Assembly: GCA_002379425.1 (NCBI GenBank)
Contig: DFTH01000009.1
Location: forward strand, 1-32,274
DNA length: 32,274 nt
Origin: Prevotella sp. UBA4217
GTDB taxonomy: Bacteria > Bacteroidota > Bacteroidia > Bacteroidales > Bacteroidaceae
Direction: 5' to 3'
Below the pieces are notes generated by a model. The model worked only from the letters and a program-made list of their open reading frames with translations, was not told the DNA's origin and did not search any database. Both the position numbers and the translations under genes were made by a program. Position 1 is the stretch's first letter; every line of letters starts with the position of its first letter. Shown in pieces: positions 17,462 through 26,511 of the stretch.

Positions 17462-19627
17462 ATGAAAAAGTATTTCTTAACTTTAACGCTGTTGGCTGCT
17501 GCCTGTACAACAGCATTTGCACAATGGGGACGCCCTGTGGATTACGCGGAAGGCCCTGGTCTGAAAGATGCCTACAAGGACTATTTCACGATCGGTGTTG
17601 CCGTCAACCAGACCAACGTATCCGACCCTGCGCAGATTGAGGTCATCAAGAAGCAGTTCAACAGCGTGACGGCCGAGAACGACTGGAAGCCCGGTGAGAT
17701 TCATCCGAAGGAGGGCGTGTGGAATTTTGAGAAGGCCGATAAGATTGCGAACTTCTGCCGCGAGAACGGTATCAAGATGCGTGGTCACTGCCTCTGCTGG
17801 CATTCACAATTTGCCGACTGGATGTTTACCGACAAGAAGGGTAAAGAGGTAAAGAAAGAGGTCTTCTATGCTCGTCTGCGTGACCATATCCACACAGTGG
17901 TCAACCGCTATAAGGACGTGGTGTATGCCTGGGACGTGGTTAACGAGGCTATTGCCGACGACAACATGATGTTCCGACCAGGTGCGAGCCCCTATCGCCA
18001 GAGCCGCCATTTCAAACTCTGTGGTGACGAGTTTATCGCAAAGGCCTTTGAATTCGCCCGTGAGGCCGATCCGACAGGCGTACTGATTTACAACGACTAC
18101 AGTACTGTCGATCCGGGCAAGCGCGAGCGCATCTATAATATGGTAAAGAAGATGAAGGACGCTGGCGTGCCCATCGACGGCATCGGCATGCAGGGCCACT
18201 ACAACATCTACTTCCCTGATGAGGAACAACTTGACAAGGCCATCAGCCGCTTCAGTGAACTGGTGAAGCACATCCACATCACAGAACTCGACCTTCGCAC
18301 GAATATGGAGAGTGGCGGCCAACTGATGTTCTCGCGTGGCGAGGCCAAGCCGCAGGCTTCCTACATTGCAAATATTCAGGAAGACCAGTACAACCGTATC
18401 TTCAAGATCTTCCGCAAGCACAAGGATGTCATCGACAACGTGACTTTCTGGAACCTCAGCGACAAGGACTCCTGGCTCGGTGTGAACAACCATCCGCTGC
18501 CGTTCGACGAGAACTTCAAGGCCAAGCGTTCCCTCGCCGTGATCCGTGACTTTAATGCTGCTGCCGACAACTACATCCCGAAGGATGACTGGGTGCCCAA
18601 CCCAATGAACCAGCCTGGTCAGGAGTATCCACAGGTGAACTCAGAGGGCTTCGCCCGCTTCCGCGTAGAGGCTCCCGATGCCAAGTCTGTCATTGTTACG
18701 CTCGGTCTCGGCGGACGTGGCGGTACCGTACTGCGCAAGAATAAGGAAGGCGTATGGGTAGGAACCACTGAAGGTCCGATGGATCCCGGTTTCCACTACT
18801 ACCACCTGATTATCGACGGAGGTGTGTTCAACGATCCCGGCACACACAACTACTTCGGCTCCTGCCGCTGGGAAAGCGGTATAGAGATTCCCGCCCCCGA
18901 TCAGGACTTCTACGCCTGGCGCAAGGATATCCCCCACGGCAATATCCAGCAGGTGAACTTCTGGTCAGAGAGCACAGGCAAGATGCAGACCGCCAACGTC
19001 TATCTGCCATACGGCTACGGCAAAGTGGTCAAGGGCAAGCAGGAGCGCTACCCAGTGCTCTACCTGCAGCACGGCTGGGGTGAGAACGAGACGAGTTGGC
19101 CCGTACAAGGCAAGGCCGGCATCATCATGGACAACCTGATTGCCGACGGCAAGATCAAGCCCTTCATCATCGTGATGGCCTACGGCCTGACCAACGACTT
19201 CAAGTTTGGCACCATCGGCAAGTTCACTGCTGAGGAGTTCGAGAAGGTGCTCATCGACGAACTCATGCCCGTCATCGACAAGCAGTTCCTCACCAAGCCC
19301 GACAAGTGGAACCGTGCCCTGGCAGGTCTCTCGATGGGAGGCATGGAGACGAAACTCATCACCCTGCGCCGTCCCGAGGTGTTCGGCTACTGGGGTCTGC
19401 TCAGCGGTGGCCAGTATGCCCCCGACGAGATCAAGGATCCGAAGGTCGTGAAGTACATCTTTGAAGGTTGTGGCTCAAAGGAGAATCCTGACGGTATCAA
19501 CCAGAGTGTCAAGGCTTTAAAGGATGCTGGCTATAACGCAGAGGGGCTCATTTCAGAAGGCACAGCCCATGAGTTTCTGACCTGGCGGCGCTGCCTCTAT
19601 CAGATGGCCCAGAGCCTCTTCCGCTAA
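17462..19627 (+). CDS. xyn10D-fae1A: bifunctional GH10 xylanase - CE1 feruloyl esterase
   Basis: A 721-residue protein. The signal region (TTAFAQ) suggests a type I signal, although LAAAC could be a poor lipobox. Residues about 30-370 are a complete GH10 barrel: RGHCLCWHSQ, WDVVNEA (acid/base E162), HITELDL (nucleophile E275). Residues about 375-480 are a CBM48/E-set-like sandwich. Residues about 490-721 are CE1 with AGLSMGG (S624) and GTAHEF (H703). The layout matches Xyn10D-Fae1A of P. ruminicola, which cuts xylan and releases ferulate. As I recall, its key residues are E280 and S629, which are these residues with a uniform offset of five. It follows the CE6-CE1 gene by 40 bp and is probably co-transcribed. 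It likely acts in the periplasm on imported feruloylated oligosaccharides. Confidence 0.95.
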   Translation: MKKYFLTLTLLAAACTTAFAQWGRPVDYAEGPGLKDAYKDYFTIGVAVNQTNVSDPAQIEVIKKQFNSVTAENDWKPGEIHPKEGVWNFEKADKIANFCRENGIKMRGHCLCWHSQFADWMFTDKKGKEVKKEVFYARLRDHIHTVVNRYKDVVYAWDVVNEAIADDNMMFRPGASPYRQSRHFKLCGDEFIAKAFEFAREADPTGVLIYNDYSTVDPGKRERIYNMVKKMKDAGVPIDGIGMQGHYNIYFPDEEQLDKAISRFSELVKHIHITELDLRTNMESGGQLMFSRGEAKPQASYIANIQEDQYNRIFKIFRKHKDVIDNVTFWNLSDKDSWLGVNNHPLPFDENFKAKRSLAVIRDFNAAADNYIPKDDWVPNPMNQPGQEYPQVNSEGFARFRVEAPDAKSVIVTLGLGGRGGTVLRKNKEGVWVGTTEGPMDPGFHYYHLIIDGGVFNDPGTHNYFGSCRWESGIEIPAPDQDFYAWRKDIPHGNIQQVNFWSESTGKMQTANVYLPYGYGKVVKGKQERYPVLYLQHGWGENETSWPVQGKAGIIMDNLIADGKIKPFIIVMAYGLTNDFKFGTIGKFTAEEFEKVLIDELMPVIDKQFLTKPDKWNRALAGLSMGGMETKLITLRRPEVFGYWGLLSGGQYAPDEIKDPKVVKYIFEGCGSKENPDGINQSVKALKDAGYNAEGLISEGTAHEFLTWRRCLYQMAQSLFR

Positions 19628-19632
19628 GTTTT

Positions 19633-19700
19633 TGTAACATTTAATTTGATTTTTTACTAATTTTTGGTGCTTGAAACAAAAAGGAAAGTAAATGTAACAT
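19633..19700 (+). promoter_or_regulatory. paired TGTAACA sites upstream of the GH95 promoter
   Basis: TGTAACAT occurs at 19633-19640 and 19693-19700, 60 bp apart. The proximal ATGTAACA copy (19692-19699) ends 30 nt before the -7 box at 19730. The arrangement mirrors the xusA promoter (61 bp apart, 31 nt from the -7 box). Candidate sites for a shared activator. Confidence 0.45.
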
Positions 19701-19729
19701 ATTAGCAAGTGTGTTTCAAATATTTATCG

Positions 19730-19737
19730 TATCTTTG
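19730..19737 (+). promoter_or_regulatory. GH95-GH3 promoter, Bacteroidetes -7 box
   Basis: TATCTTTG followed by CACC fits the Bacteroidetes -7 consensus. The 14-mer CGTATCTTTGCACC is identical at the right-edge promoter (32141-32154). It lies 119 bp before the GH95 ATG, leaving a leader of about 110 nt. Confidence 0.72.
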
Positions 19738-19801
19738 CACCAGAATCAGAAATTAGTTTGAAAATTGTTTTAGTTATATTAGTAGTTAGTAGTTTTTCCT
19801 T

Positions 19802-19845
19802 CTCTGGGGCATGGGATAGCGATTCCTGCCCCAGAGTTCTTTTTA
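19802..19845 (+). terminator. strong terminator-like hairpin in the GH95 leader (attenuator or small-RNA end)
   Basis: CTCTGGGGCA (19802-19811) pairs perfectly with TGCCCCAGAG (19827-19836). Inside, GGGAT (19813-19817) pairs with ATTCC (19822-19826) around the AGCG loop. This gives 15 bp with one bulged T and one G-U pair. TTCTTTTTATTT follows directly. It lies between the -7 box at 19730 and the ATG at 19857, so it ends either a leader transcript of about 100 nt from this promoter or transcripts from upstream. Confidence 0.75.
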
Positions 19846-19856
19846 TTTAACAAGGT

Positions 19857-22355
19857 ATGAAACGTATTATTACTTCTATCCTACTCAGTACGATGACAGT
19901 ACTGACCATCCAGGGCCAGGCACATAGGCTCTGGTACGACAAGCCAGCCAGTCAATGGCTGGAAGCCCTTCCTATCGGCAACTCACATTTAGGAGCAATG
20001 GTGTATGGGGGGACCAGCACTGAGGAGATCCAACTGAATGAAGAGACCTTCTGGAGTGGTTCGCCTCATAACAACAACAGTCCGGAAGCCAAGGCGCATC
20101 TACAGGAGGTCCGCGACTCTGTCTTTGCGGGCAAGGAAAAGGCGGCCCATAGAATCATCGACCAGTTCTTCTTCAAGGGACCACACGGAATGCGGTTTCT
20201 TCCATTAGGTAGTCTGAAACTCACTTTCCGGAATCATGGCGAAGTAAGGGATTACCACCGCAGCCTGGACCTATCCACAGCGATGGCCACTACCCAATAC
20301 CGCATGGGGGATGTTACCTATGAGCGCACCTGCTTTGCCTCCCAGGCCGACAATGCCATCATTGTCCACCTGAAGGCCAACCAGACAGGCGCACTCTCCT
20401 TCAGTATCGCCTTCGACAGTCCCTTACCTGATACGTGTCATGTGGAAAGCCACCAACTTGCAGCCCTCGTACAGAATGTGGAACAGGAAGGCATCCCCGG
20501 TGGTCTTCAGGCAGAATGCCGTGTCAGCATCACGACGGATGGCGAGGTCACCGATGGCGAACAGAGCATGAGGGTTAGGAACGCCACGAGTGCCACGCTC
20601 TACATCACAGCCGCCACCAACTTTGTCAACTATCATGACATCAGTGGCAATCCTACGAGGAAGAACATACAAGTTCTGGCATCTGTTACAGGAAAGGGCC
20701 TCACGCGACTTGTCAATGACCATCTGGAGAAGTACCAGAAGCAATACAACCGCGTCAGTCTCTCACTTCCACAGAACGGGAATGAGAAACTGCCCACTGA
20801 CCAGCGCCTCGCCGCCTTCGACGGCAGTGACCTCGACATGGTATCACTGATGATGCAGTATGGTCGCTACCTGCTCATCTCCTCTTCCCAGCCCGGAGGA
20901 CAGCCAGCCAACCTACAGGGTGTCTGGAACGATAAGTTGAATGCTCCCTGGGACTCCAAGTACACGATTAACATCAATACGGAGATGAACTACTGGCCTG
21001 CCCTTGTCGGCAATCTTGCTGAGACACAGCAGCCACTCTTCGACATGATCAGGGATCTGAGCGAGACAGGCGCCATCACGGCCCGTGAGATGTACGGCTG
21101 CGACGGATGGATGGCCCATCACAATACCGACCTCTGGCGCATCGCCGGTCCCGTCGATGGAACGCCCTGGGGTATGTTCCCCACTGGCGGCGCCTGGCTC
21201 ACAACCCATATCTGGCAACATTACCTCTACACAGGCGACACAAAGTTCCTGGCCGACAACTTCGACATCATGAAGGGAGCCGCCGACTTCCTGATTGACT
21301 ATATGCGGCCCTACCCCGCCTCGGGAGAAGTGAAGCAGGCGGCCGGATGGCTGGTCACCGTACCCACAGTATCGCCCGAACATGGACCAGTAGGTAAGGA
21401 GACCACCGTCACCGCCGGTTCCACCATGGACAACCAGATCGTCTTCGACGTGCTCACTGCTACCATCCAGGCTGCGGAGATTCTCGGCAGGGTCAGCGGC
21501 CACTGCTTCGACAATCCGAAGGGTGCCTGCAACGTACAGAAACTCAAAGGACTCTGTCAGCAACTTCCTCCCATGCAGATCGGCCGCCATGGACAGTTAC
21601 AGGAGTGGCTCATCGACGGTGATGACCCGACAGACGAGCACCGCCATATCTCCCACCTCTACGGCCTCTACCCGTCGGCCCAGATATCTCCCTTCCGACA
21701 TCCCGACCTGTTTACCGCCGCATCCAACACGCTGAAGCAGCGTGGCGACATGGCTACTGGCTGGAGCCTCGGCTGGAAGATCAACTTCTGGGCACGCATG
21801 CTCGATGGCAACCATGCCTTCCAGATCATCAAGAATATGCTCCACCTGTTGCCTGCGGAGGACTTCGAGACGATCAAGGCCCACCCCGACGGCCGCACCT
21901 ATCCCAATCTCTTCGATGCCCACCCGCCATTCCAGATCGATGGTAACTTTGGCTGTGCAGCAGGAATCTGCGAGATGCTCCTGCAGAGCCACGACGGTGC
22001 CGTCCATCTGCTGCCAGCCCTCCCCGATTCTTGGCAGGAGGGTGAGGTTAGGGGCCTACAGGCCCGTGGCGCCTTCACGGTGGATATCAGTTGGAAGGAA
22101 GGCAGACTGCAGAAGGCCGCCATCACCTCACGGATTGGTGGCACGCTACGCCTCCGTTCATACGTTCCCCTGTCTGGTGAGGGTCTGAAGGAGGCTGCCG
22201 GTGACTGTCCGAACCCGCTGCTGACACCTGCTGCCATCAAGCAGCCTCTACAATCCAAGGAACTGAAGCAATTCACATTATTACCCGTCCCCACAGTCTA
22301 TGAATACGATATCGAGACACAACCGGGACAGACCATCCAAGTTCATATTAACTAA
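19857..22355 (+). CDS. GH95 glycosidase, alpha-L-galactosidase or alpha-L-fucosidase
   Basis: An 832-residue exported protein (signal about 1-21) with the full GH95 layout: an N-terminal beta domain ([28 protein letters not shown]), an (alpha/alpha)6 barrel ([44 protein letters not shown]) and a C-terminal beta domain. Probable catalytic residues are N372 and N374 in NINTEMNY and D695 in QIDGNFG, by analogy with AfcA. GH95 enzymes remove terminal alpha-L-fucose or alpha-L-galactose. A xylan PUL suggests L-galactose from complex arabinoxylan, and T370 sits where fucosidases, from memory, carry His. A promoter and leader hairpin precede it, and GH3 starts 12 bp after its stop. Family certain, substrate inferred. 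Confidence 0.93.
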   Translation: MKRIITSILLSTMTVLTIQGQAHRLWYDKPASQWLEALPIGNSHLGAMVYGGTSTEEIQLNEETFWSGSPHNNNSPEAKAHLQEVRDSVFAGKEKAAHRIIDQFFFKGPHGMRFLPLGSLKLTFRNHGEVRDYHRSLDLSTAMATTQYRMGDVTYERTCFASQADNAIIVHLKANQTGALSFSIAFDSPLPDTCHVESHQLAALVQNVEQEGIPGGLQAECRVSITTDGEVTDGEQSMRVRNATSATLYITAATNFVNYHDISGNPTRKNIQVLASVTGKGLTRLVNDHLEKYQKQYNRVSLSLPQNGNEKLPTDQRLAAFDGSDLDMVSLMMQYGRYLLISSSQPGGQPANLQGVWNDKLNAPWDSKYTININTEMNYWPALVGNLAETQQPLFDMIRDLSETGAITAREMYGCDGWMAHHNTDLWRIAGPVDGTPWGMFPTGGAWLTTHIWQHYLYTGDTKFLADNFDIMKGAADFLIDYMRPYPASGEVKQAAGWLVTVPTVSPEHGPVGKETTVTAGSTMDNQIVFDVLTATIQAAEILGRVSGHCFDNPKGACNVQKLKGLCQQLPPMQIGRHGQLQEWLIDGDDPTDEHRHISHLYGLYPSAQISPFRHPDLFTAASNTLKQRGDMATGWSLGWKINFWARMLDGNHAFQIIKNMLHLLPAEDFETIKAHPDGRTYPNLFDAHPPFQIDGNFGCAAGICEMLLQSHDGAVHLLPALPDSWQEGEVRGLQARGAFTVDISWKEGRLQKAAITSRIGGTLRLRSYVPLSGEGLKEAAGDCPNPLLTPAAIKQPLQSKELKQFTLLPVPTVYEYDIETQPGQTIQVHIN

Positions 22356-22367
22356 CACCAATACATT

Positions 22368-24965
22368 ATGCTACACCCAAAGTTTAAAAAGACCAACTAT
22401 CTGAGTCTGCTATTTACCCTGTCCCTGTGCTGTGCTGGTACGACCATGTCGGCACAGACCTTACCCTATCAGAATCCTGAGTTGAGCGCCCAGGAGCGTG
22501 CTAAGGATCTCTGTAGTCGTCTGACCCTTGAGGAGAAGGCCATGCTGATGCTCGACGAGAGTCCAGCCATCCCGCGCCTTGGCATCAAGAAGTTCTTCTG
22601 GTGGAGCGAGGCACTCCACGGTGCCGCCAACATGGGTAATGTCACCGTGTTCCCAGAGCCCATCGCCATGGCCTCATCATGGAACCCTTCTTTATTATAT
22701 AAGGTGTTCGATGCCGCCAGTACGGAATTCCGCGCCCAGTACAATGAGCGCATGTACCGTGGTTCAGGCCAGGATGAGAAGTTCCACAGTCTTTCGGTGT
22801 GGACGCCCAATGTCAACATCTTCCGTGATCCCCGCTGGGGACGCGGTCAGGAGACCTACGGTGAGGACCCCTATCTGACAAGTGTCATGGGCACGCAGGT
22901 GGTGCGTGGCCTGCAAGGTCCTGAAGATGCCAAATACCGCAAACTCTGGGCCTGTGCCAAGCACTATGCCGTCCATAGCGGTCCGGAATATACCCGTCAC
23001 ACAGCCAACCTCACCGACGTGTCCCCCCGTGACTTCTGGGAGACCTACATGCCGGCCTTCAAGACCCTCGTCGAAGATGCTAAGGTACGCGAGGTCATGT
23101 GTGCCTACCAGCGCCTTGACGACGACCCCTGTTGCGGCTCCAACCGTTTGCTCCAGCAAATCCTGCGCGACGAGTGGGGCTTCCAGTACCTCGTGGTGAG
23201 CGACTGCGGTGCCGTCAGTGATTTCCATGTAAACCACAAGTCGTCTTCCGATGCCGTCCATGGCTCGGCTAAGGCTGTCATCGCCGGCACCGACGTCGAG
23301 TGCGGATTCGACTATGCCTATAAGAGCATTCCCGAGGCCGTCCGCAGAGGACTGTTGACCGAGGCAGAGGTCGATAAGCACGTACTCCGCCTGCTTGAAG
23401 GTCGCTTCGACCTCGGTGAGATGGATGATCCCTCGCTCGTGGAGTGGTCGAAGATCCCCTACTCCGCCATGGACAGCAAGGAGCACAGGCAGATTGCCCT
23501 TGACATGGCACGCCAGACCCTCGTACTGCTTCAGAACAATGGAGGCGTGCTGCCACTGAGGAAAAATGCAGAAAAGATTGCGGTGATTGGTCCCAATGCC
23601 GACGACAAGCCCATGATGTGGGGTAACTACAACGGCACGCCCAACCACACTATCAGTATCCTCGACGGAATCAAAGGTAAACAGAAGAAACTCGCCTATT
23701 TCCCTGGCTGTGACCTCACTTACGACAAGGTGATGGACTGCCTGATGGCTTCTCAGTGCGCCATCGGAGGCAAGAAGGGCCTGCGCGGCACCTTCTGGAA
23801 CAACACCGAGATGGATGGCAAGCCCGTCACCACACAGTACTATACCACTCCGCTGGCAGTCACCACGGCTGGCATGCACAACTTTGCCCCTGGCGTAAAG
23901 ATAGAGGACTTCTCCGCCAAGTACGAGACGGTCTTCACGCCTAAAGAGTCGGGCGAGTACGTTGTCAACGTAGAGGGCTGCGGACACTTTGAACTCTATA
24001 TCAACGGCGAGAAGAAGTTCGTGGAGCACACCTGGCGCACCACCCCCGTCCGCACGGCCATCCAGGCAGAGAAGGGCAAGACCTATAATATAGAGGTACG
24101 TTTCCAGTTCGTCAAGACCTGGGGCGCCAACATGAAGATCAACATAGCCAAGGAACTGCCCATCGACTACCAGAAGGCCATCGCCCAACTGGATGGCATC
24201 GACAAGGTCATCTTCTGCGGTGGTATCTCTGCCGCCCTTGAAGGCGAGGAAATGCCTGTGAATATCGATGGATTCAAAGGCGGTGACCGCACGAGCATCG
24301 AACTGCCCAAGGTACAGCGCGACTTCCTTAAGGCACTGAAGGCTGCCGGCAAGACCGTCATCTTCGTCTGCTGTTCTGGTTCCGCCATCGCTCTCGAACC
24401 CGAGACCCAGAGTTGCGATGCCATCCTACAGGTATGGTATGCAGGTCAGGAGGGTGGCACGGCTATTGCCGACGCACTCTTCGGCGACTATAACCCCAGT
24501 GGCAAACTGCCCGTCACGTTCTACAAGAACGACAGCCAGTTGCCCGACTATGAAGATTATTCCATGAAGGGTCGCACCTATCGCTATTTCAACGATGCCC
24601 TCTTCCCCTTTGGCTTTGGTCTGAGTTACACCACGTTTGAGGTCGGCGAAGCCACCATGCAGGGTAAGGAGAGCATCACCATTCCAGTGACCAACACTGG
24701 GCGTCGCGACGGTACGGAGATCGTCCAGATCTACATCCGCGACCTTTCCGACAAAGAAGGTCCGCTGAAGTCGCTCCGCGGTTTCCAGCGCGTCGATGTC
24801 AAGGCCGGGCAGACCGCCACTGCCACCATTGCCCTCGACAAGAAGAGTTTTGAGTTCTGGGATGCTGAGACCAATACCATGAGAATCAAACCTGGTCAGT
24901 ATGAGATTCTCTACGGTACCAGTTCGCTGGACAAAGACCTGAAGAAAATCACTGTAGAACTTTAA
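22368..24965 (+). CDS. xyl3A: GH3 beta-xylosidase with inserted PA14 domain
   Basis: An 865-residue exported protein (signal about 1-30, TMSAQ). Residues about 40-350 are the GH3 N-terminal barrel, with WWSEALHG, RDPRWGRGQETYGEDP, the KH motif CAKHYAVHSGPE and nucleophile D279 in VVSDCGA. Residues about 370-465 and 600-735 are the two halves of the alpha/beta sandwich, with a likely acid/base Glu in ALEGEEMP (about 625-628). The insert at about 470-595 is a PA14-like sandwich (GTFWNN, YVVNVEGCGHFELYING). A C-terminal FnIII-like domain (about 745-860) follows. It resembles P. ruminicola Xyl3A, which releases xylose from xylo-oligosaccharides and lies near xyn10D-fae1A there too. It is the last gene of its operon, 12 bp after GH95, and ends just before the palindromic terminator. 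Confidence 0.93.
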   Translation: MLHPKFKKTNYLSLLFTLSLCCAGTTMSAQTLPYQNPELSAQERAKDLCSRLTLEEKAMLMLDESPAIPRLGIKKFFWWSEALHGAANMGNVTVFPEPIAMASSWNPSLLYKVFDAASTEFRAQYNERMYRGSGQDEKFHSLSVWTPNVNIFRDPRWGRGQETYGEDPYLTSVMGTQVVRGLQGPEDAKYRKLWACAKHYAVHSGPEYTRHTANLTDVSPRDFWETYMPAFKTLVEDAKVREVMCAYQRLDDDPCCGSNRLLQQILRDEWGFQYLVVSDCGAVSDFHVNHKSSSDAVHGSAKAVIAGTDVECGFDYAYKSIPEAVRRGLLTEAEVDKHVLRLLEGRFDLGEMDDPSLVEWSKIPYSAMDSKEHRQIALDMARQTLVLLQNNGGVLPLRKNAEKIAVIGPNADDKPMMWGNYNGTPNHTISILDGIKGKQKKLAYFPGCDLTYDKVMDCLMASQCAIGGKKGLRGTFWNNTEMDGKPVTTQYYTTPLAVTTAGMHNFAPGVKIEDFSAKYETVFTPKESGEYVVNVEGCGHFELYINGEKKFVEHTWRTTPVRTAIQAEKGKTYNIEVRFQFVKTWGANMKINIAKELPIDYQKAIAQLDGIDKVIFCGGISAALEGEEMPVNIDGFKGGDRTSIELPKVQRDFLKALKAAGKTVIFVCCSGSAIALEPETQSCDAILQVWYAGQEGGTAIADALFGDYNPSGKLPVTFYKNDSQLPDYEDYSMKGRTYRYFNDALFPFGFGLSYTTFEVGEATMQGKESITIPVTNTGRRDGTEIVQIYIRDLSDKEGPLKSLRGFQRVDVKAGQTATATIALDKKSFEFWDAETNTMRIKPGQYEILYGTSSLDKDLKKITVEL

Positions 24966-24970
24966 TAACA

Positions 24971-25004
24971 ACAATAATCCCCGCCAATTGGCGGGGATTA
25001 TTGT
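24971..25004. terminator. perfect palindromic bidirectional terminator between convergent operons
   Basis: A 34-bp perfect palindrome (ACAATAATCCCCGCC followed by its inverse through AATT) separates the GH3 stop from the GH43 stop on the other strand. The C/G core flanked by ATTATTGTTT on one side and its mirror on the other gives a U-rich tail in both directions. It abuts the GH43 stop codon at 25005. Confidence 0.9.
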
Positions 25005-26480
25005 TTAATAAATGCGGAAGTTCCACTTCGAGTTATCGCTCAAGAAGTCGTACTTGGCAAGTGTCGGTGTAGAGTCGCCTGCTGAGTAGAGGCAGATGGT
25101 AGTATTGACGCCCTCCTGGCCGGGGATAGCCTTCGGCATGATGCGGTAGGTACCGTCGGTAAGTTGTTCGATGCGCCAGAGTTGCTCGTCGGCACCTGTA
25201 AAGGCAGGAACAGTGGTCACCTCGCAGTCGGCCGTAGCAGCCAAGGCACGGTCCGTACCCTCGATGGTAATCTTAAAGTACGGATTGCTGAGATAGCCGC
25301 CTGCCTCGTTGACCGGCGTAATGGTCCAGCGCTGGTGAGGACGGTACATATAGTCGCCGATACGAGCGGGGATGTTACCCTCAGGCCAGTTGCCCTTCAC
25401 CTCATCCAGTGTCTGGTTAGCGATGGGCTTGGCAGGCTCCTGCATCTGGTTACGGTTGAACCACCCCTGACGCTCCTGCTGCATACGGACGAAATCGACG
25501 GCGAGTTCGAGGGCATAGCCGCGGCGCTCGCTCAAGATGGCCAGATTACCACCCTTGAAGTTATCGCCAGCCACAGGCCAGCCGTTCTTCCACACCAGTG
25601 GACGGATGGCGAGCGTGGAACGGCCACTGAGTTCAAAGTCAGCCTCCCAGTGGAACGACATCACCTCTACGCCCTCGTCGATGATATAGCGCCCGAAGTG
25701 GCCGGCACCACAGGCACGCTCCTCAGCGGCAATCACCATCTTACCGCCACCGTGGAACATATCGCGGCCTACATTATCGAGATATGGACCTTCGACACTC
25801 TTGGAACGTCCCACCACGATATTATAGGTAGAGTTCACACCGTCGCAGCAGGTGCCATGCGTACCGAGCAGGTAGTACCAGCCGTCGCGGTACATCAGGT
25901 CGGAGGCCTCACAGTCGATGGCGATATCCTTCTCCTTATTGCCCTTCACACGGAAGCCCGTCTTGGGGTCCAGTTCGATGAGGCGGATCGTTCCGAAGTA
26001 AGTACCATAGGATACCCACAGACGACCAGTCGTAGGATCCAGCAGCAGACCTGGGTCGATGGCATCCTGATCCTCCATACCGTCGGAATAGCACACCTCC
26101 ACAGCCTCACTCCACTTGAAGTCGGGCGACTTCGGATCGAGGGTCTTGTTCCACATGGTGAGGATACGGCCTGCATGACCACCGCCAAGGCCACCACCTG
26201 TGGCACCATAGATGCAGAGGTAACGGTCGCCAATCTTCAGCACATCGGGGGCAGCCCCGCCACCAGGACGGTCGGCGCCGCTGTTCCAACTCCAGCCGTC
26301 GGCAGAGATCAGGCCACCGCCACCGGTGCCGAAGGTATAATACTTACCCTCGCACTCGGCAATGGTCGAGGGGTCGTGGATATAGGGTGCGCCTATCTGG
26401 GCCGCCACACGGCATAATGAGAAATGAGAAATGAGAAATGACAAAATAATCAGGGTTCTCTTATATGTCTTGGTCATCAT
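25005..26480 (-). CDS. GH43 glycosidase, arabinanase/arabinofuranosidase-like
   Basis: A 491-residue exported protein. The signal region (about 1-28, CRVAAQ) is encoded partly by heptanucleotide repeats. The GH43 propeller covers about 30-340, with D36 in HDPST, D142 in AIDPGLLLD and E191 in CEASDLMY as the likely catalytic triad. GTHGTCCDGVNSTYNIVVGRS resembles the blade of endo-arabinanase-like GH43 members. Loops near the active site are unusually glycine-rich (FGTGGGG, GGGLGGGHAG). Residues about 385-491 form a beta-rich tail (DEQLWRIEQLTDGTYRI) resembling a ricin-B/trefoil lectin module; this is a guess. It starts 19 bp after the preceding GH43 gene and is the last gene of the 31960-25005 operon. 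In a xylan locus an arabinofuranosidase role is likely, but the specificity is unproven. Confidence 0.85.
   Translation of the reverse strand: MMTKTYKRTLIILSFLISHFSLCRVAAQIGAPYIHDPSTIAECEGKYYTFGTGGGGLISADGWSWNSGADRPGGGAAPDVLKIGDRYLCIYGATGGGLGGGHAGRILTMWNKTLDPKSPDFKWSEAVEVCYSDGMEDQDAIDPGLLLDPTTGRLWVSYGTYFGTIRLIELDPKTGFRVKGNKEKDIAIDCEASDLMYRDGWYYLLGTHGTCCDGVNSTYNIVVGRSKSVEGPYLDNVGRDMFHGGGKMVIAAEERACGAGHFGRYIIDEGVEVMSFHWEADFELSGRSTLAIRPLVWKNGWPVAGDNFKGGNLAILSERRGYALELAVDFVRMQQERQGWFNRNQMQEPAKPIANQTLDEVKGNWPEGNIPARIGDYMYRPHQRWTITPVNEAGGYLSNPYFKITIEGTDRALAATADCEVTTVPAFTGADEQLWRIEQLTDGTYRIMPKAIPGQEGVNTTICLYSAGDSTPTLAKYDFLSDNSKWNFRIY
26417..26444 (-). repeat. heptanucleotide repeat inside a GH43 signal-peptide sequence
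   Basis: ATGAGAA three times plus ATGACAA in perfect tandem (plus strand) encode the LSFLISHFSL part of the signal peptide of the GH43 gene. Gain or loss of one 7-bp unit would shift the reading frame. Confidence 0.8.
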
Positions 26481-26483
26481 AAT

Positions 26484-26511
26484 TACTAATTCCTAATGCT
26501 TAATTATTAAC
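26484..26511 (-). repeat. degenerate heptanucleotide repeats directly before the GH43 start
   Basis: On the transcribed strand the units GTTAATA, ATTAAGC, ATTAGGA, ATTAGTA are followed by three bases and the ATG at 26480. The layout is the same as before xusC. The block also contains the stop codon of the upstream GH43 gene (26500-26502). Confidence 0.6.

Noticed and set aside
22764..24188. 474-codon minus-strand open frame inside the GH3 gene
   Set aside because: Antisense shadow. The GH3 frame carries all family motifs; the antisense protein has the same low-information composition as other shadows here.
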